Below, piece by piece: positions 35,748 through 44,592 of a stretch of 64,000 nt of DNA; position 1 is the first letter of the stretch; every line of letters starts with the position of its first letter. Source of the stretch: Microbacterium trichothecenolyticum (lineage in GTDB: Bacteria; Actinomycetota; Actinomycetes; Actinomycetales; Microbacteriaceae); the NCBI RefSeq assembly GCF_000956465.1, contig NZ_JYJA01000027.1, forward strand, positions 62,001 through 126,000, read 5' to 3'. The translations under genes were made by a program, and so were the position numbers. The notes beneath the pieces are model-generated. The model searched no databases. It was not told the origin of the DNA and saw only the letters and a program-made list of their open reading frames with translations.

Positions 35748-36713
35748 TTACGGCGCGGATGCCTCGGCCGACGCGCGGACATAGCGCTCCGCGAGACGCC
35801 GCAGGTGCGGCACGAGCTCGACCGGGGAGTCGACCGTGAAGTCCATGCCGAGCATGCCGATGTAGGCCGCGATCGTCTCGAGGCTGTCGGCCCCGGTGAC
35901 GAGCACCGACGTCGTGGGGTCGATCGCCTCCACCACCCCCACGGTCGGGTTGATCCGCGCGATCACGTCGTCCGCGGGAGCGGCGATCCGCAGGCGCGCG
36001 TGCACGTTCCAGCCCGCGGCCGCGATCGACCTCAGCGCGAAGGCCGTGAAGTCTCCCCCGGGCACCGGCACCGGGTCGAAGGGTCGGCGCGTCGGCATGC
36101 GCGGCTCGATCCAGTCCAGGCGGAACGTCTCCCAGTCGTCCGTGTCGGGATCGCGTGCGACCAGATACCACCGTCGCTGCCAGCTGAGCAGCCGATACGG
36201 CTCGACTCGACGCGGAGTGCCGCGATCTTCGAATCTCAGCCACTCCCCCGCGTGCACGGCCTGCGCGACGGCACTCAGCACGTGGGGTTCGACCTCGGGG
36301 TCGGGCGCATCGGTGCCGACGTTCTCGGGGCCGCGATCGATCGTCGTCGCGACGGCGTCCACGGTCGGCCGCAGCCGATCGGGGAGGACCTGCAGCAGCT
36401 TCGCGAGCGCGCGGGCACCGGCTTCGTCGACGCCGGCCACCCCGCGCGTCACGCGCAGCCCGATCGCCACGGCGACCGCCTCGTCGTCGTCCAGCAGCAG
36501 CGGCGGAAGCTTCCCTCCGGCGGCCAGCCGGTACGAGCCGGCGCGACCGCGCTCCGCCTCGACCGGATAGCCGAGCGTGCGCAGACGCTCGATGTCGTTG
36601 CGGATCGTGCGCACGGAGACGTCGAGCCGCGCCGCGAGCTCCGGCCCCGGCCAGCGCGGGCGACTCTGCAGCAGCGCGAGGAGCGCGAGCATCCGCGCCG
36701 AGGTGTCGGCCAT
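35748..36713 (-). CDS. WYL domain transcriptional regulator (YafY type)
   Basis: A 321-residue DeoR-type regulator. The N-terminal winged helix (PELAARLDVSVRTIRNDIERLRTLGYPV) is followed by the GKLPPLLLDDDEAVAVAIGL linker and a WYL-like ligand domain (PYRLLSWQRRWYLVARD, with a W-Y-L). A C-terminal WCX-type extension ends in AERYVRA. The ATG at 36713 is used; an earlier frame overlaps the epoxide hydrolase. It is divergent from that hydrolase gene and probably regulates it through the palindrome at 36741. The ligand is unknown. Confidence 0.85.
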   Translation of the reverse strand: MADTSARMLALLALLQSRPRWPGPELAARLDVSVRTIRNDIERLRTLGYPVEAERGRAGSYRLAAGGKLPPLLLDDDEAVAVAIGLRVTRGVAGVDEAGARALAKLLQVLPDRLRPTVDAVATTIDRGPENVGTDAPDPEVEPHVLSAVAQAVHAGEWLRFEDRGTPRRVEPYRLLSWQRRWYLVARDPDTDDWETFRLDWIEPRMPTRRPFDPVPVPGGDFTAFALRSIAAAGWNVHARLRIAAPADDVIARINPTVGVVEAIDPTTSVLVTGADSLETIAAYIGMLGMDFTVDSPVELVPHLRRLAERYVRASAEASAP

Positions 36714-36740
36714 CGCGCTCGATTCGTCATGAGTTCGGAT

Positions 36741-36763
36741 AACAGGAAGATAGCTTGCCTGTT
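36741..36763. promoter_or_regulatory. Candidate WYL-regulator operator
   Basis: AACAGG at 36741-36746 and CCTGTT at 36758-36763 form an inverted repeat centred between the divergent regulator and hydrolase genes, with extra partial pairing inside (AAG/CTTG). It would overlap both promoters. Confidence 0.5.
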
Positions 36764-36783
36764 TCGACCGTAGCGTCGGAGAC

Positions 36784-37923
36784 ATGAACACCGCAACCGC
36801 CCCCAGCACCGACATCCGCCCCTTCCGCATCGACGTGCCCGAGGCCGACGTCGACGACCTCCGCGACCGGCTCGCCCGCACGCGACTCCCCCAGCCCGCA
36901 CCCTCCGATGACTGGGAGTCGGGAACGCCCAACGACTACCTCGCCGACGCCGTCGCGCACTGGCGCCGCTTCGACTGGCGTGCCGCCGAAGCCCGCATGA
37001 ACGAGTTCCCGCAGTTCACGACCGAGATCGACGGACAGACGATCCACTTCGTGCACGCCCGCTCTCCGCACGAGGGCGCGACCCCGCTGCTCCTCGCGCA
37101 CACGTACCCGGGCTCGTTCGTCGACTACCTCGACATGATCGGCCCGCTCGTCGACCCGGTCGCGCACGGCGGCCGCGCCGAGGACGCGTTCGACGTCGTC
37201 GTGCCCGATGCCCCGGGCTTCGGCTTCAGCCAGCCCGTGACCGACGCCGGCTGGACCACCTCCCGTGTCGCCGCCGCGTACGACGTGCTCATGCGCCGCC
37301 TGGGCTACGACTCGTACGGCATCCACGGCAGTGACAACGGCGCGATGATCGCCCGCGAACTCGGTCTGCTCGCCCCCGACGGCTTCCTCGGGCTGCATGT
37401 GCTGCAGCTGTTCTCGTTCCCCTCGGGCGACCCGGCGGAGTTCGAGAAGCTCGAGCCGCAGGACTACGCCGGCCTCGAGCACATGCAGTGGTTCCAGTCG
37501 GTCGGCGCCTACAACACGATGAACGCCGCCCGACCCCAGACCGTCGCCGCTGCGCTGTCCGACTCGCCCGTCGGTCACCTCGCCTACGCCGAGCTGTTCA
37601 ACTCGTTCGGCAACGGCACGTCGCTGGTCCCGCTCGATGCGATCCTCACCGAGGTGAGCGTGGCCTGGTTCGCGAACGCCTCGGCGGGCATGAGCCGCGC
37701 CTACCGCGACAACATGCTGGCGGAAGCCGAACCCCGCGTCAGCGACGCACGCACAGGAGTCGCCGTCTTCAAGGACGACTTCCAGACGATCAAGGTGTTC
37801 GCCGAGCGCGACAACTCGAACATCGTCCAGTGGAGCCGCTTCGAGCGCGGCGGCCACTACGCGGCACTGGAGGTCCCCGAGCTCGTCGTCGGCGACATCC
37901 GCACCTTCTTCGCACGCTCCTGA
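36784..37923 (+). CDS. Epoxide hydrolase family protein
   Basis: A 379-residue protein of the microsomal-type epoxide hydrolases: the EHN domain (FRIDVPEADVDDLRDRLARTRLP) precedes the alpha/beta-hydrolase fold. The oxyanion motif, usually HGWPGS, is HTYPGS, and the nucleophile motif, usually GGDWG, is GSDNG; the catalytic Asp is kept but its Trp neighbour is lost. The base His is probably in ERGGHYAALE. These changes may alter substrate range. It is divergent from the WYL regulator and seems to be a single-gene unit. Confidence 0.83.
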   Translation: MNTATAPSTDIRPFRIDVPEADVDDLRDRLARTRLPQPAPSDDWESGTPNDYLADAVAHWRRFDWRAAEARMNEFPQFTTEIDGQTIHFVHARSPHEGATPLLLAHTYPGSFVDYLDMIGPLVDPVAHGGRAEDAFDVVVPDAPGFGFSQPVTDAGWTTSRVAAAYDVLMRRLGYDSYGIHGSDNGAMIARELGLLAPDGFLGLHVLQLFSFPSGDPAEFEKLEPQDYAGLEHMQWFQSVGAYNTMNAARPQTVAAALSDSPVGHLAYAELFNSFGNGTSLVPLDAILTEVSVAWFANASAGMSRAYRDNMLAEAEPRVSDARTGVAVFKDDFQTIKVFAERDNSNIVQWSRFERGGHYAALEVPELVVGDIRTFFARS

Positions 37924-38020
37924 AGAACTCCGAGCCGGGGCGTCGGAACCTCCCGCCGCCCCGGCTTAACCGTGCGCAACAAACAGGACGGATGCCGCGA
38001 CAGCCGCCTACTCTCGCACC

Positions 38021-39055
38021 ATGACCGACCTCAATCTGCCGATCCTCGACCTCTCCCGGCTCGACGCGGGCCCGGAGGCGGCCGCGCAGTTCCGCGACGA
38101 CCTGCGCGCCGCGACGCACGACGTCGGCTTCTTCTACCTGACCGGCACGGGCGTCTCGCCCGAGCTGGAGGCGCGACTGCACCAGGCCGCACGCGACTTC
38201 TTCGCCCTCCCCGAGGCGGACAAGCTCGCGATCGAGAACGTCAACAGCCCGCACTTCCGCGGCTACACCCGCATCGGCGGCGAGCGCACGCAGGGCAAGG
38301 TCGACTGGCGCGAGCAGATCGACATCGGTCCTGAGCGCGAGGCGATCACCGACGCCGACGCCCCCGACTTCGCACGGCTCATCGGCCCGAACCTGTGGCC
38401 GAGTGCGCAGCCGGAGCTCCGCGAGGTCGTCTCGGAGTGGCACGACCACCTGTCGGGCGTCGCTCGCAGGCTGCTGCGCGCCTGGGCCCTGTCGCTCGGC
38501 GCACCCGAGAACTACTTCGACGAGCACTTCGGCGAGCCCTCGACGCTCATCAAGATCGTGCGATATCCGGGCAAGGAGGACCCGACGCCGCAGCAGGGTG
38601 TGGGCGCCCACAAGGACTCCGGCGTGCTGACTCTGCTGTGGGTCGAGCCCGGCAAGGGCGGCCTCCAGGTCGAGCGCCACGGCGAGTGGGTGGATGCCCC
38701 GCCGGTGCCCGGCGCCTTCGTCGTCAACATCGGCGAGCTGCTCGAGTACGCGACGCAGGGCTACCTCACCGCGACGAAGCACCGCGTGATCTCGCCGCGC
38801 TACCCGGACGACCGGATCTCGGTGCCGTTCTTCTTCAATCCCGCCCTCGACAAGCGTCTGCCGCTCATCGAGCTGCCCGACGAGCTCGCGGCGCAGGCGC
38901 GCGGCGTCACTCAGGATCCGTCGAACCCGATCCACGCTCTATACGGCGAGAACGCGCTGAAGTCGCGGCTGCGCGCGCACCCCGACGTCGCCGAGATCCA
39001 CCACGCGGATCTGGTCGCGGCGCGGGCCGGGGCATCCGCTCGACTGTCGGGCTGA
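38021..39055 (+). CDS. 2OG-Fe(II) oxygenase, isopenicillin N synthase-like
   Basis: A 344-residue double-stranded beta-helix oxygenase. The N-terminal DIOX_N part (LPILDLSRLDA, ATHDVGFFYLTGTGV) is followed by the iron triad: His and Asp in GAHKDSGVLTLL and the distal His in ATKHRVISP. RISVPFFF gives the 2-oxoglutarate-binding Arg-x-Ser, so it probably uses 2OG. It has no biosynthetic neighbours, so a primary-metabolite or plant-hormone-like substrate cannot be excluded. A strong hairpin follows at 39072. Confidence 0.88.
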   Translation: MTDLNLPILDLSRLDAGPEAAAQFRDDLRAATHDVGFFYLTGTGVSPELEARLHQAARDFFALPEADKLAIENVNSPHFRGYTRIGGERTQGKVDWREQIDIGPEREAITDADAPDFARLIGPNLWPSAQPELREVVSEWHDHLSGVARRLLRAWALSLGAPENYFDEHFGEPSTLIKIVRYPGKEDPTPQQGVGAHKDSGVLTLLWVEPGKGGLQVERHGEWVDAPPVPGAFVVNIGELLEYATQGYLTATKHRVISPRYPDDRISVPFFFNPALDKRLPLIELPDELAAQARGVTQDPSNPIHALYGENALKSRLRAHPDVAEIHHADLVAARAGASARLSG

Positions 39056-39071
39056 GACATCCGGGAACGAC

Positions 39072-39102
39072 GAAGGCCTCCCCACACCGTGGGGAGGCCT
39101 TC
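39072..39102. terminator. Bidirectional terminator between the oxygenase and rpsO
   Basis: A perfect 14-bp stem, GAAGGCCTCCCCAC with GTGGGGAGGCCTTC, around a 3-base loop. It lies 16 bp after the oxygenase stop (+) and 38 bp after the rpsO stop (-), so it can end both transcripts. Confidence 0.85.
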
Positions 39103-39140
39103 TCAAGAATGTTTTGCGCGATTGAACGCTGGTCGATGCC

Positions 39141-39410
39141 TTATCGACGGAGACCGAGGCGCTCGATGAGCGAGCGGTAACGGTTGATGTCGATGTCCTG
39201 GAGGTAGCCCAACAGGCGGCGGCGCTGACCGACGAGCAGGAACAGCCCACGACGCGAGTGGTGGTCGTGCTTGTGCTCCTTGAGGTGCTCGGTGAGGTCC
39301 TTGATGCGCTGCGTCAGCATCGCGACCTGCACCTCGGGGGATCCGGTGTCACCGGGGTGCGTCGCGTACTCTTCGATGATCGCCTTCTTGACGTCTGCTT
39401 CCAGTGCCAT
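39141..39410 (-). CDS. rpsO: 30S ribosomal protein S15
   Basis: An 89-residue protein, the exact length for S15, which binds 16S rRNA helices and organises the platform of the small subunit. [15 protein letters not shown], the [21 protein letters not shown] core and the final [12 protein letters not shown] are diagnostic. The ATG at 39410 follows GAGAGGGGATC. It usually sits directly before pnp; here it stands alone between terminators, with pnp ~31 kb away on the same strand. Confidence 0.97.
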   Translation of the reverse strand: MALEADVKKAIIEEYATHPGDTGSPEVQVAMLTQRIKDLTEHLKEHKHDHHSRRGLFLLVGQRRRLLGYLQDIDINRYRSLIERLGLRR

Positions 39411-39586
39411 AGGTGATCCCCTCTCTGCTTGTTGCGCGGTGCTCGTCACCCGATGTGCGAGCTCTCTTTCTCCGCGGCCGATCCAACGGCAACCTGAAGA
39501 GTCTACCAGCCAACGGATGCCCCGGCGAACCGGCCGCCCATGCGCCCGGGTACGCTCGGATCCGTGCAGCACACCGAGGCCGACGA

Positions 39587-40897
39587 GTGAGCGCCGGGGA
39601 GCATCGCAGCCACTTCATCGACCTGCGGCCCTTCCGCGCCAGCCCGGCGTTCGCGCGCATGTGGATCGGCTCGACGCTCGCCGGTCTCGGCGGGCAGCTG
39701 ACCATCGTCGCGATCATGCTGCAGATGTACGACCTGACCGGGTCGACGTTCGCGGTGTCGATGATCGCGGTCGCGGGGCTCGTGCCGATGGTCTTCGCCG
39801 GGATCTACGGCGGCATGCTCGCCGACGCGTTCGACCGCCGGGCGGTGGCCCTCATCGCCGCGACCGTCACGTTCGCCTCGACCGCGCTGCTCGCCGTGCT
39901 GACCTGGGCGGATCTCGAGACCGTGTGGTGGCTGTACGCGCTGAGCATCGTCAACTCGTCGGCGAACTCGATCGTGTTCGCCTCGCGTCAGGCGATCGTT
40001 CCGCGCCTGCTCCCGCGCGAGCTCCTTCCGGCGGCGTCGGCGCTGGGCGGCATCACGGTCGGGATCATGGTGATGGCCGGGCCCGCCCTCGCGGGTGTGC
40101 TGGTCGCCCTCACCGGCTACGCGTGGACCTACACGCTCGACGTCGTGCTCATGACATCGCTCTTCCTCGGGCTGTGGACCCTTCCGAACCTCCGTCCCGA
40201 GGGCGAGGTCGTGCGGCCGGGACTCGAGTCGCTCCGCGACGGCTGGCGGTTCCTGAAGCGCGCGTCGAACATCAGGCTGCAGTTCATCCTCGACATCATC
40301 GCGATGACCTTCGGCCAGCCGCTCTCGCTCTTCCCCGCGATCGGCGCGGTGCTGCTCGGCGGCGGGCCGATCACGACGGGCGTGCTCACCGCCTCGGTTG
40401 CGGCCGGAGCCTTCGCCTCCAGTCTGTTCTCGGGCCGGGTCGGCGGCATCCGACGTCAGGGCGTCGGGATCGAGCGCGCGATCCTCGCGTACGGCGGCTC
40501 GATCGCCGCGCTGGGACTCGTCCTGGGCGCCGCGGCGCTGGGGTGGTTCGCCCCGGACGGCGTCGACGCCGACACCCCGAACCTCGTGCTCATCGCACTC
40601 GCGTGCCTCGTGCTCGCGGTCTCGGGCGCCGCCGACAACATCAGCTCGATCTTCCGCAACACGATGGTGCAGTCCGCGGTGCCCGACACGATCCGCGGCC
40701 GCCTGCAGGGGATCTTCATCGTCGTGGTGACGGGCGGCCCACGCCTCGGCGCCCTGTACGCGGGCACGCTGGCGACGCTCACCGCACTGTGGTTCCCGCC
40801 GCTCGTGGGCGGCCTCATCATCATCGGGCTGGTGGCGACGCTGGTGCGGCTCACGCCGCGGTTCCGCGCGTACGACGCCGAGAATCCCGTCCCCTGA
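39587..40897 (+). CDS. MFS transporter
   Basis: A 436-residue major facilitator protein with 11-12 predicted helices. The loop 2-3 motif is [15 protein letters not shown], and the overall pattern ([24 protein letters not shown] at the start, [23 protein letters not shown] in the second half) is that of the enterobactin-exporter-like MFS_3 group. Its substrate is unknown. The GTG at 39587 is preceded by GAGG at 7 nt. It is divergent from rpsO and co-directional with the DMT transporter. Confidence 0.85.
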   Translation: MSAGEHRSHFIDLRPFRASPAFARMWIGSTLAGLGGQLTIVAIMLQMYDLTGSTFAVSMIAVAGLVPMVFAGIYGGMLADAFDRRAVALIAATVTFASTALLAVLTWADLETVWWLYALSIVNSSANSIVFASRQAIVPRLLPRELLPAASALGGITVGIMVMAGPALAGVLVALTGYAWTYTLDVVLMTSLFLGLWTLPNLRPEGEVVRPGLESLRDGWRFLKRASNIRLQFILDIIAMTFGQPLSLFPAIGAVLLGGGPITTGVLTASVAAGAFASSLFSGRVGGIRRQGVGIERAILAYGGSIAALGLVLGAAALGWFAPDGVDADTPNLVLIALACLVLAVSGAADNISSIFRNTMVQSAVPDTIRGRLQGIFIVVVTGGPRLGALYAGTLATLTALWFPPLVGGLIIIGLVATLVRLTPRFRAYDAENPVP

Positions 40898-40985
40898 GCC
40901 GCGCCCGTAGCCTGACGGCCGCACAACGGCGGATTTCGGACGTCGCATCCCCTCCTGGGCTCCAGCGTCGGCGGGCGGGCGTACG

Positions 40986-42014
40986 GTGGCCACCGTGACC
41001 TCGACAAGAACGGCTCCGCCGGCGACGCGTGCGGAGAGGCTGCCGTCCCCGCGCTGGATCACGGTGCAGTTCGTCCTCGCCGGGATCGTGTGGGGCGCGA
41101 GCTTCCTCTTCATGAAGGTGTCGCTCACCGGCATCTCGCCCGCGCAGGTCGCGTGGACCCGCATCCTCCTCGGCGCGCTGACCCTCGGCGCACTCGTCCT
41201 CCTGCGGCGCGAGCACCTGACCCGCAGCCTCAAGGTGTGGGCGCACCTGACCGTGCTCGGGCTCACGTTCTGCGTCATCCCGTTCCTGCTGTTCTCGTGG
41301 GCGCAGCAGCACGTCAGTTCCGGCGTCGCCAGCATCTTCAACGCGACCACGCCGATCATGACCGCGATCATGGCGTGGCTGGTCTTCCGCGTCGAGCGAC
41401 TCAAGGCCCTGCAGGTCCTCGGGATCGGCGTCGGCATCCTCGGCGTCGTGGTGATCATCGCCCCGTGGCAGGGCATCGCCCTCGACGGGAGCCTCGTCGC
41501 CGAATTCGCCATCCTCGGCGCGACGGCGAGCTACGGCTTCAGCTTCGCCTACATGCGGCGCTTCGTCTCGAACACCGGGATGTCGGCGCTCGCATTCACG
41601 TTCGGCTACATCGCGATGGCCGGCGTCGTCATGGCTCTGCTGACGCCGTTCCTCGTGCTGACGCCCGTGCGCCTCGACGTGCCGATCGTGGTGAGCCTGC
41701 TGCTGCTCGGCTGTCTCGGAACAGGCATCGCGTACGTGTGGAACCAGAACACCGTGCGCGCGTGGGGGCCCACGCGCGCCTCGACCGTGACCTACATCAC
41801 CCCGGTCGTCGGGGTGATCCTCGGCATCCTGATCCTCGGCGAGACGATCACGTGGAACGAGCCGATCGGCGCGCTCGTCGTGTTCCTCGGCATCCTGCTC
41901 GCGCAGGACCGACTGCGTACGCGAAGAGCGGATGCCTCGGGGTCGAGGCATCCGCTCTTCTCTCGCCTGCGGAAGGTCAGTCCTGCTGGAGCGCGCCCTG
42001 CAGGTCGAGCGTGA
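40986..42014 (+). CDS. DMT family transporter (EamA)
   Basis: A 342-residue membrane protein with ten helices in two EamA repeats (residues ~28-160 and ~172-305); SSGVASIFNATTPIMTAIMA and TYITPVVGVILGILILGE are the conserved ends of each repeat. These proteins export amino acids or metabolites. The coding region runs on for ~30 residues past the last helix, through a 17-bp hairpin at 41923, and its stop lies 38 bp inside the convergent yceI-like gene. The start is a GTG (40986 or 40995). Confidence 0.83.
   Translation: MATVTSTRTAPPATRAERLPSPRWITVQFVLAGIVWGASFLFMKVSLTGISPAQVAWTRILLGALTLGALVLLRREHLTRSLKVWAHLTVLGLTFCVIPFLLFSWAQQHVSSGVASIFNATTPIMTAIMAWLVFRVERLKALQVLGIGVGILGVVVIIAPWQGIALDGSLVAEFAILGATASYGFSFAYMRRFVSNTGMSALAFTFGYIAMAGVVMALLTPFLVLTPVRLDVPIVVSLLLLGCLGTGIAYVWNQNTVRAWGPTRASTVTYITPVVGVILGILILGETITWNEPIGALVVFLGILLAQDRLRTRRADASGSRHPLFSRLRKVSPAGARPAGRA
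41923..41960. terminator. Terminator hairpin inside the DMT gene 3' end
   Basis: GAAGAGCGGATGCCTCG pairs perfectly over 17 bp with CGAGGCATCCGCTCTTC around a GGGT loop. On the plus strand it is followed by TCTCGCC. It serves the convergent YceI transcript (stop at 41977) and lies before the annotated stop of the DMT gene. Confidence 0.8.
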
Positions 42015-42540
42015 TGGTGACGTCCTTGCCGACCAGCACGCCGCCCGTCTCGAGGGCCGCGTTCCAGGTGAGGCCGAAGTCCTCGCGGTTCACGACCGTC
42101 TTGGCCGTCGCGCCCGCCTTGTAGTTGCCCCACGGGTCGGTGCCGAAGCCGCCGAACTCGAACTCGAACGACACGGGCTTGGTGATGCCGCGGATGGTGA
42201 GGTCGCCGTCCACGAAGAACTCGCCGTCCTTCACGTGGGCGCCGGTCGAGACGAACTCCATCGTGGGGTGGTTCTCGGCGTCGAAGAAGTCGGCCGAGCG
42301 CAGGTGGTTGTCACGGCCCTCGTCCTTCGTGTCGACGGAGGTGACGTCGACGGATGCCTCCACCTTGGCCTCGAGCGGGTTCTCCGGGGCAACGAGGGTG
42401 GCGCTCTTCATGCCGAAGGTGCCGCGCACCTTCGAGATCATCATGTGGCGCACGCTGAAGGTGACCTCGCTGTGCGCGGGGTCGAGCACCCAGGTGCCCG
42501 CCTTGTAGCCGGGAACGTCGATCGTGGTGGAGTCGGTCAT
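41977..42540 (-). CDS. YceI family protein
   Basis: A 187-residue lipocalin-like protein that binds isoprenoid-type lipids. WVLDPAHSEVTFSVRHMMISKVRGTFG starts the barrel and EFEFGGFGTDPWGNYKAGATA plus NREDFGLTWN are family marks. There is no signal peptide, so it is a cytoplasmic member, as is usual in actinobacteria. It overlaps the end of the DMT gene by 38 bp. An AT-rich stretch at 42620-42645 is probably its promoter. Confidence 0.92.
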   Translation of the reverse strand: MTDSTTIDVPGYKAGTWVLDPAHSEVTFSVRHMMISKVRGTFGMKSATLVAPENPLEAKVEASVDVTSVDTKDEGRDNHLRSADFFDAENHPTMEFVSTGAHVKDGEFFVDGDLTIRGITKPVSFEFEFGGFGTDPWGNYKAGATAKTVVNREDFGLTWNAALETGGVLVGKDVTITLDLQGALQQD

Positions 42541-42663
42541 GTTCGTCCTTCGTGTTCAGGTCCGTGTGGGGCGCCCGAGGGGACGGGCATACGGGTTCCA
42601 ACACAGCCTCGCAGACGTTCTATTCCCGTGAATGTAAATTACGTGCGAACTCCTGGAGACCAC

Positions 42664-42697
42664 GGAGGGGGCGGATGCCGCAGCATCCGCCCCCTCC
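42664..42697 (-). terminator. Terminator of the FKBP gene
   Basis: GGAGGGGGCGGATGC and GCATCCGCCCCCTCC form a perfect 15-bp stem with a CGCA loop, 18 bp after the FKBP stop on the minus strand. It also insulates the yceI-like promoter. Confidence 0.8.
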
Positions 42698-42714
42698 GGA
42701 CGATCGGGATGGAG

Positions 42715-43083
42715 TCAGCCGACCTTGATGAGGTCGATGACGAAGATCAGCGTCTTGCCGCCGAGGAAGTGGCCACCGGCCGGACCGTAAGCGAGGTGCG
42801 GCGGGATGACGAGCTCGCGGCGACCGCCCTCCTTCATGCCCGGGATGCCGTCCTGCCAGCCCTGGATGAGGCCACGGAGCGGGAACTGGATGCTCTCACC
42901 GCGGTTCCACGACGAGTCGAACTCTTCGCCGGTCTCGTACTCGACGCCCACGTAGTGGACGGTCACGGTATCGCCGGGCTTCGCCTCGGCGCCGGAGCCC
43001 ACGACGATGTCGCGGACGACGAGGTCGGCCGGCGCCGGGCCGGCGGGTGCGTCGATCTCGGGCTTTGTGCGGTCGTCAGTCAT
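42715..43083 (-). CDS. FKBP-type peptidyl-prolyl cis-trans isomerase
   Basis: A 122-residue single-domain FKBP that isomerises Xaa-Pro bonds. DTVTVHYVGVEYETGEEFDSSW, FPLRGLIQGWQDGIPGMKEGG and the IPPHLAYG active-site loop are all intact, with FVIDLIKV at the end. No signal peptide is present, so it acts in the cytoplasm. The ATG at 43083 is used; a start 12 bases upstream is possible. It is monocistronic, with its own terminator. Confidence 0.95.
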   Translation of the reverse strand: MTDDRTKPEIDAPAGPAPADLVVRDIVVGSGAEAKPGDTVTVHYVGVEYETGEEFDSSWNRGESIQFPLRGLIQGWQDGIPGMKEGGRRELVIPPHLAYGPAGGHFLGGKTLIFVIDLIKVG

Positions 43084-43197
43084 GCGTCCATCCAATCATT
43101 GGAAGCGCGCCGGCGCCGAGCGAGTTCGCCGTCAGGAGAACCGCCGGGGTTCTCTTGACACCCGCGCAGGCGTCCCGGCATGCTGGGGGGCAGACCA

Positions 43198-43248
43198 ACT
43201 CAGCGCTCGGTAGACACGCAGGCATCGCCGCGGCACCGAGCGCTGAGT
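43198..43248. other. Long-armed inverted repeat with a 23-base loop
   Basis: ACTCAGCGCTCGGT at 43198-43211 pairs perfectly over 14 bp with ACCGAGCGCTGAGT at 43235-43248. On the plus strand it starts ~13 bp after a possible promoter, TTGACA (43155-43160) with an 18-bp spacer to CATGCT. It may be the terminator of the PrsW-type gene (minus strand, stop at 43283) or part of a small plus-strand RNA. The long loop is unlike the other terminators of this window. Confidence 0.5.
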
Positions 43249-43282
43249 CTTCGTATCGGGGGTTCTCGCGTCGCTTCGCGGG

Positions 43283-44506
43283 TCACGGCGCGAACATAGC
43301 GGCGCGGGTCGCCGCGGTCTTCGCGAGCAGGTCCCGTTCCTCAGCCGCGGCCTGCGGATCGCGCCCCGTGATCGCCCGCTGGCGTGTCGCAGCGAGGGCC
43401 GTGGCATCCGTGATGAAGGTCTTCATGAGCGGCGTGCGGTCCCCTCGCAGCGTCCGCGCCCACGCGAGGGCGGCCTTGCGCCCCGCCGAGGTCGCGAGCA
43501 TGTCGACCTCCTGCGGCGTGAACCAGCCGGCGGCTGCGTACTCGCCGAGCCGGCGTCGCGTGAGCCGCGACTCCTCTCGCCGGAGCGCCACGACACCGAG
43601 GATGAACCCGATGAACAGCGGCACCTGCAACGTCAGGTAGAGGAAGAAGAAGTCCCCGAACATGGCGGACCCGTTCCAGAACGCGTGCAGCGCGATCGCG
43701 CCCGCGAGCCCGAGCAGCCCGGGCCCGATCGCCTGACCGGTCGACAGTCCGCGGCGCGCGGCAAGACCGAGCGCGAAGCCGGTGACGCTGGTGAACATGA
43801 CGTGCGCGAAGGGCGACAGGATGCCGCGCAGGAAGAACGTCGTGGTCGTCTCGGTCGCGCCGCCCTCGATGAAGCTCACCGCGAAGTACTGGATGTTCTC
43901 GGTGAACGCGAAGCCGGCGCCGACCAGCGCGCCGTAGACGATGCCGTCGATCGGGCCGTCGAACGCGCGCCGAGCGGTCGCGAAGATGAGGAATACGCCG
44001 AGCCCCTTCGCGAACTCCTCGACGACCGGCGCCTGGACGACGGTCTGCAGCACCTCGCGGGCCCCGGTCGCCGGGCCGAACACCATCGACAGCAGCAGGT
44101 CGACACCGAGCGCGATGCCGACGGCGGCGATCGCACCCCACGCGATAGCCAGGATGAGCAGTCCGCGGGGCTCGGGTTCCCAGCGGTCCACGATCCGCAC
44201 CGCGAACAGCACGCCCACCAGCGGCACCACCGCCAGCACCATCCCGATCAGCGACGCCGCCGGGCCGAGCGCGGTGAGGAAGTACGCCACCAGCACGATC
44301 AGCACGAGCACGAGGATGCCGATGATCCAGACCGATGCGCTGCGTCCGCGACGCGCGGCGGCGGTGGGCAGCTGCACGGGTGTGGGCGAGGACGACGGGG
44401 GCGTGATCGCCGCGGGAGCCGCGACGCGGGGCTGTGCGAGCGCGGAGGCGAACTCCGGCGGCGTGAGCGAGGGCCGGGGACGGGAGGCACCGGGGTCGAG
44501 CGTCAT
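43283..44506 (-). CDS. PrsW family intramembrane metalloprotease
   Basis: A 407-residue protein with about eight helices and the three PrsW motifs: EEFAKGLGVFL (E-E-x-x-K), FAFTENIQYF and IALHAFWNG. PrsW in Bacillus cuts an anti-sigma factor; no such target is adjacent here. The N-terminal ~55 residues are a disordered Pro/Ser tail and the C-terminal ~110 residues a soluble helical domain. The ATG at 44506 is chosen over a GTG two codons upstream. Confidence 0.88.
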   Translation of the reverse strand: MTLDPGASRPRPSLTPPEFASALAQPRVAAPAAITPPSSSPTPVQLPTAAARRGRSASVWIIGILVLVLIVLVAYFLTALGPAASLIGMVLAVVPLVGVLFAVRIVDRWEPEPRGLLILAIAWGAIAAVGIALGVDLLLSMVFGPATGAREVLQTVVQAPVVEEFAKGLGVFLIFATARRAFDGPIDGIVYGALVGAGFAFTENIQYFAVSFIEGGATETTTTFFLRGILSPFAHVMFTSVTGFALGLAARRGLSTGQAIGPGLLGLAGAIALHAFWNGSAMFGDFFFLYLTLQVPLFIGFILGVVALRREESRLTRRRLGEYAAAGWFTPQEVDMLATSAGRKAALAWARTLRGDRTPLMKTFITDATALAATRQRAITGRDPQAAAEERDLLAKTAATRAAMFAP

Positions 44507-44592
44507 GCGCACAGCCTATGGGTGCACGACGCCCACCCGTCATCCGGGCCGTGGACCGCCCACCGGCACACCCCGGCGGCTAGGTTGGGGGC

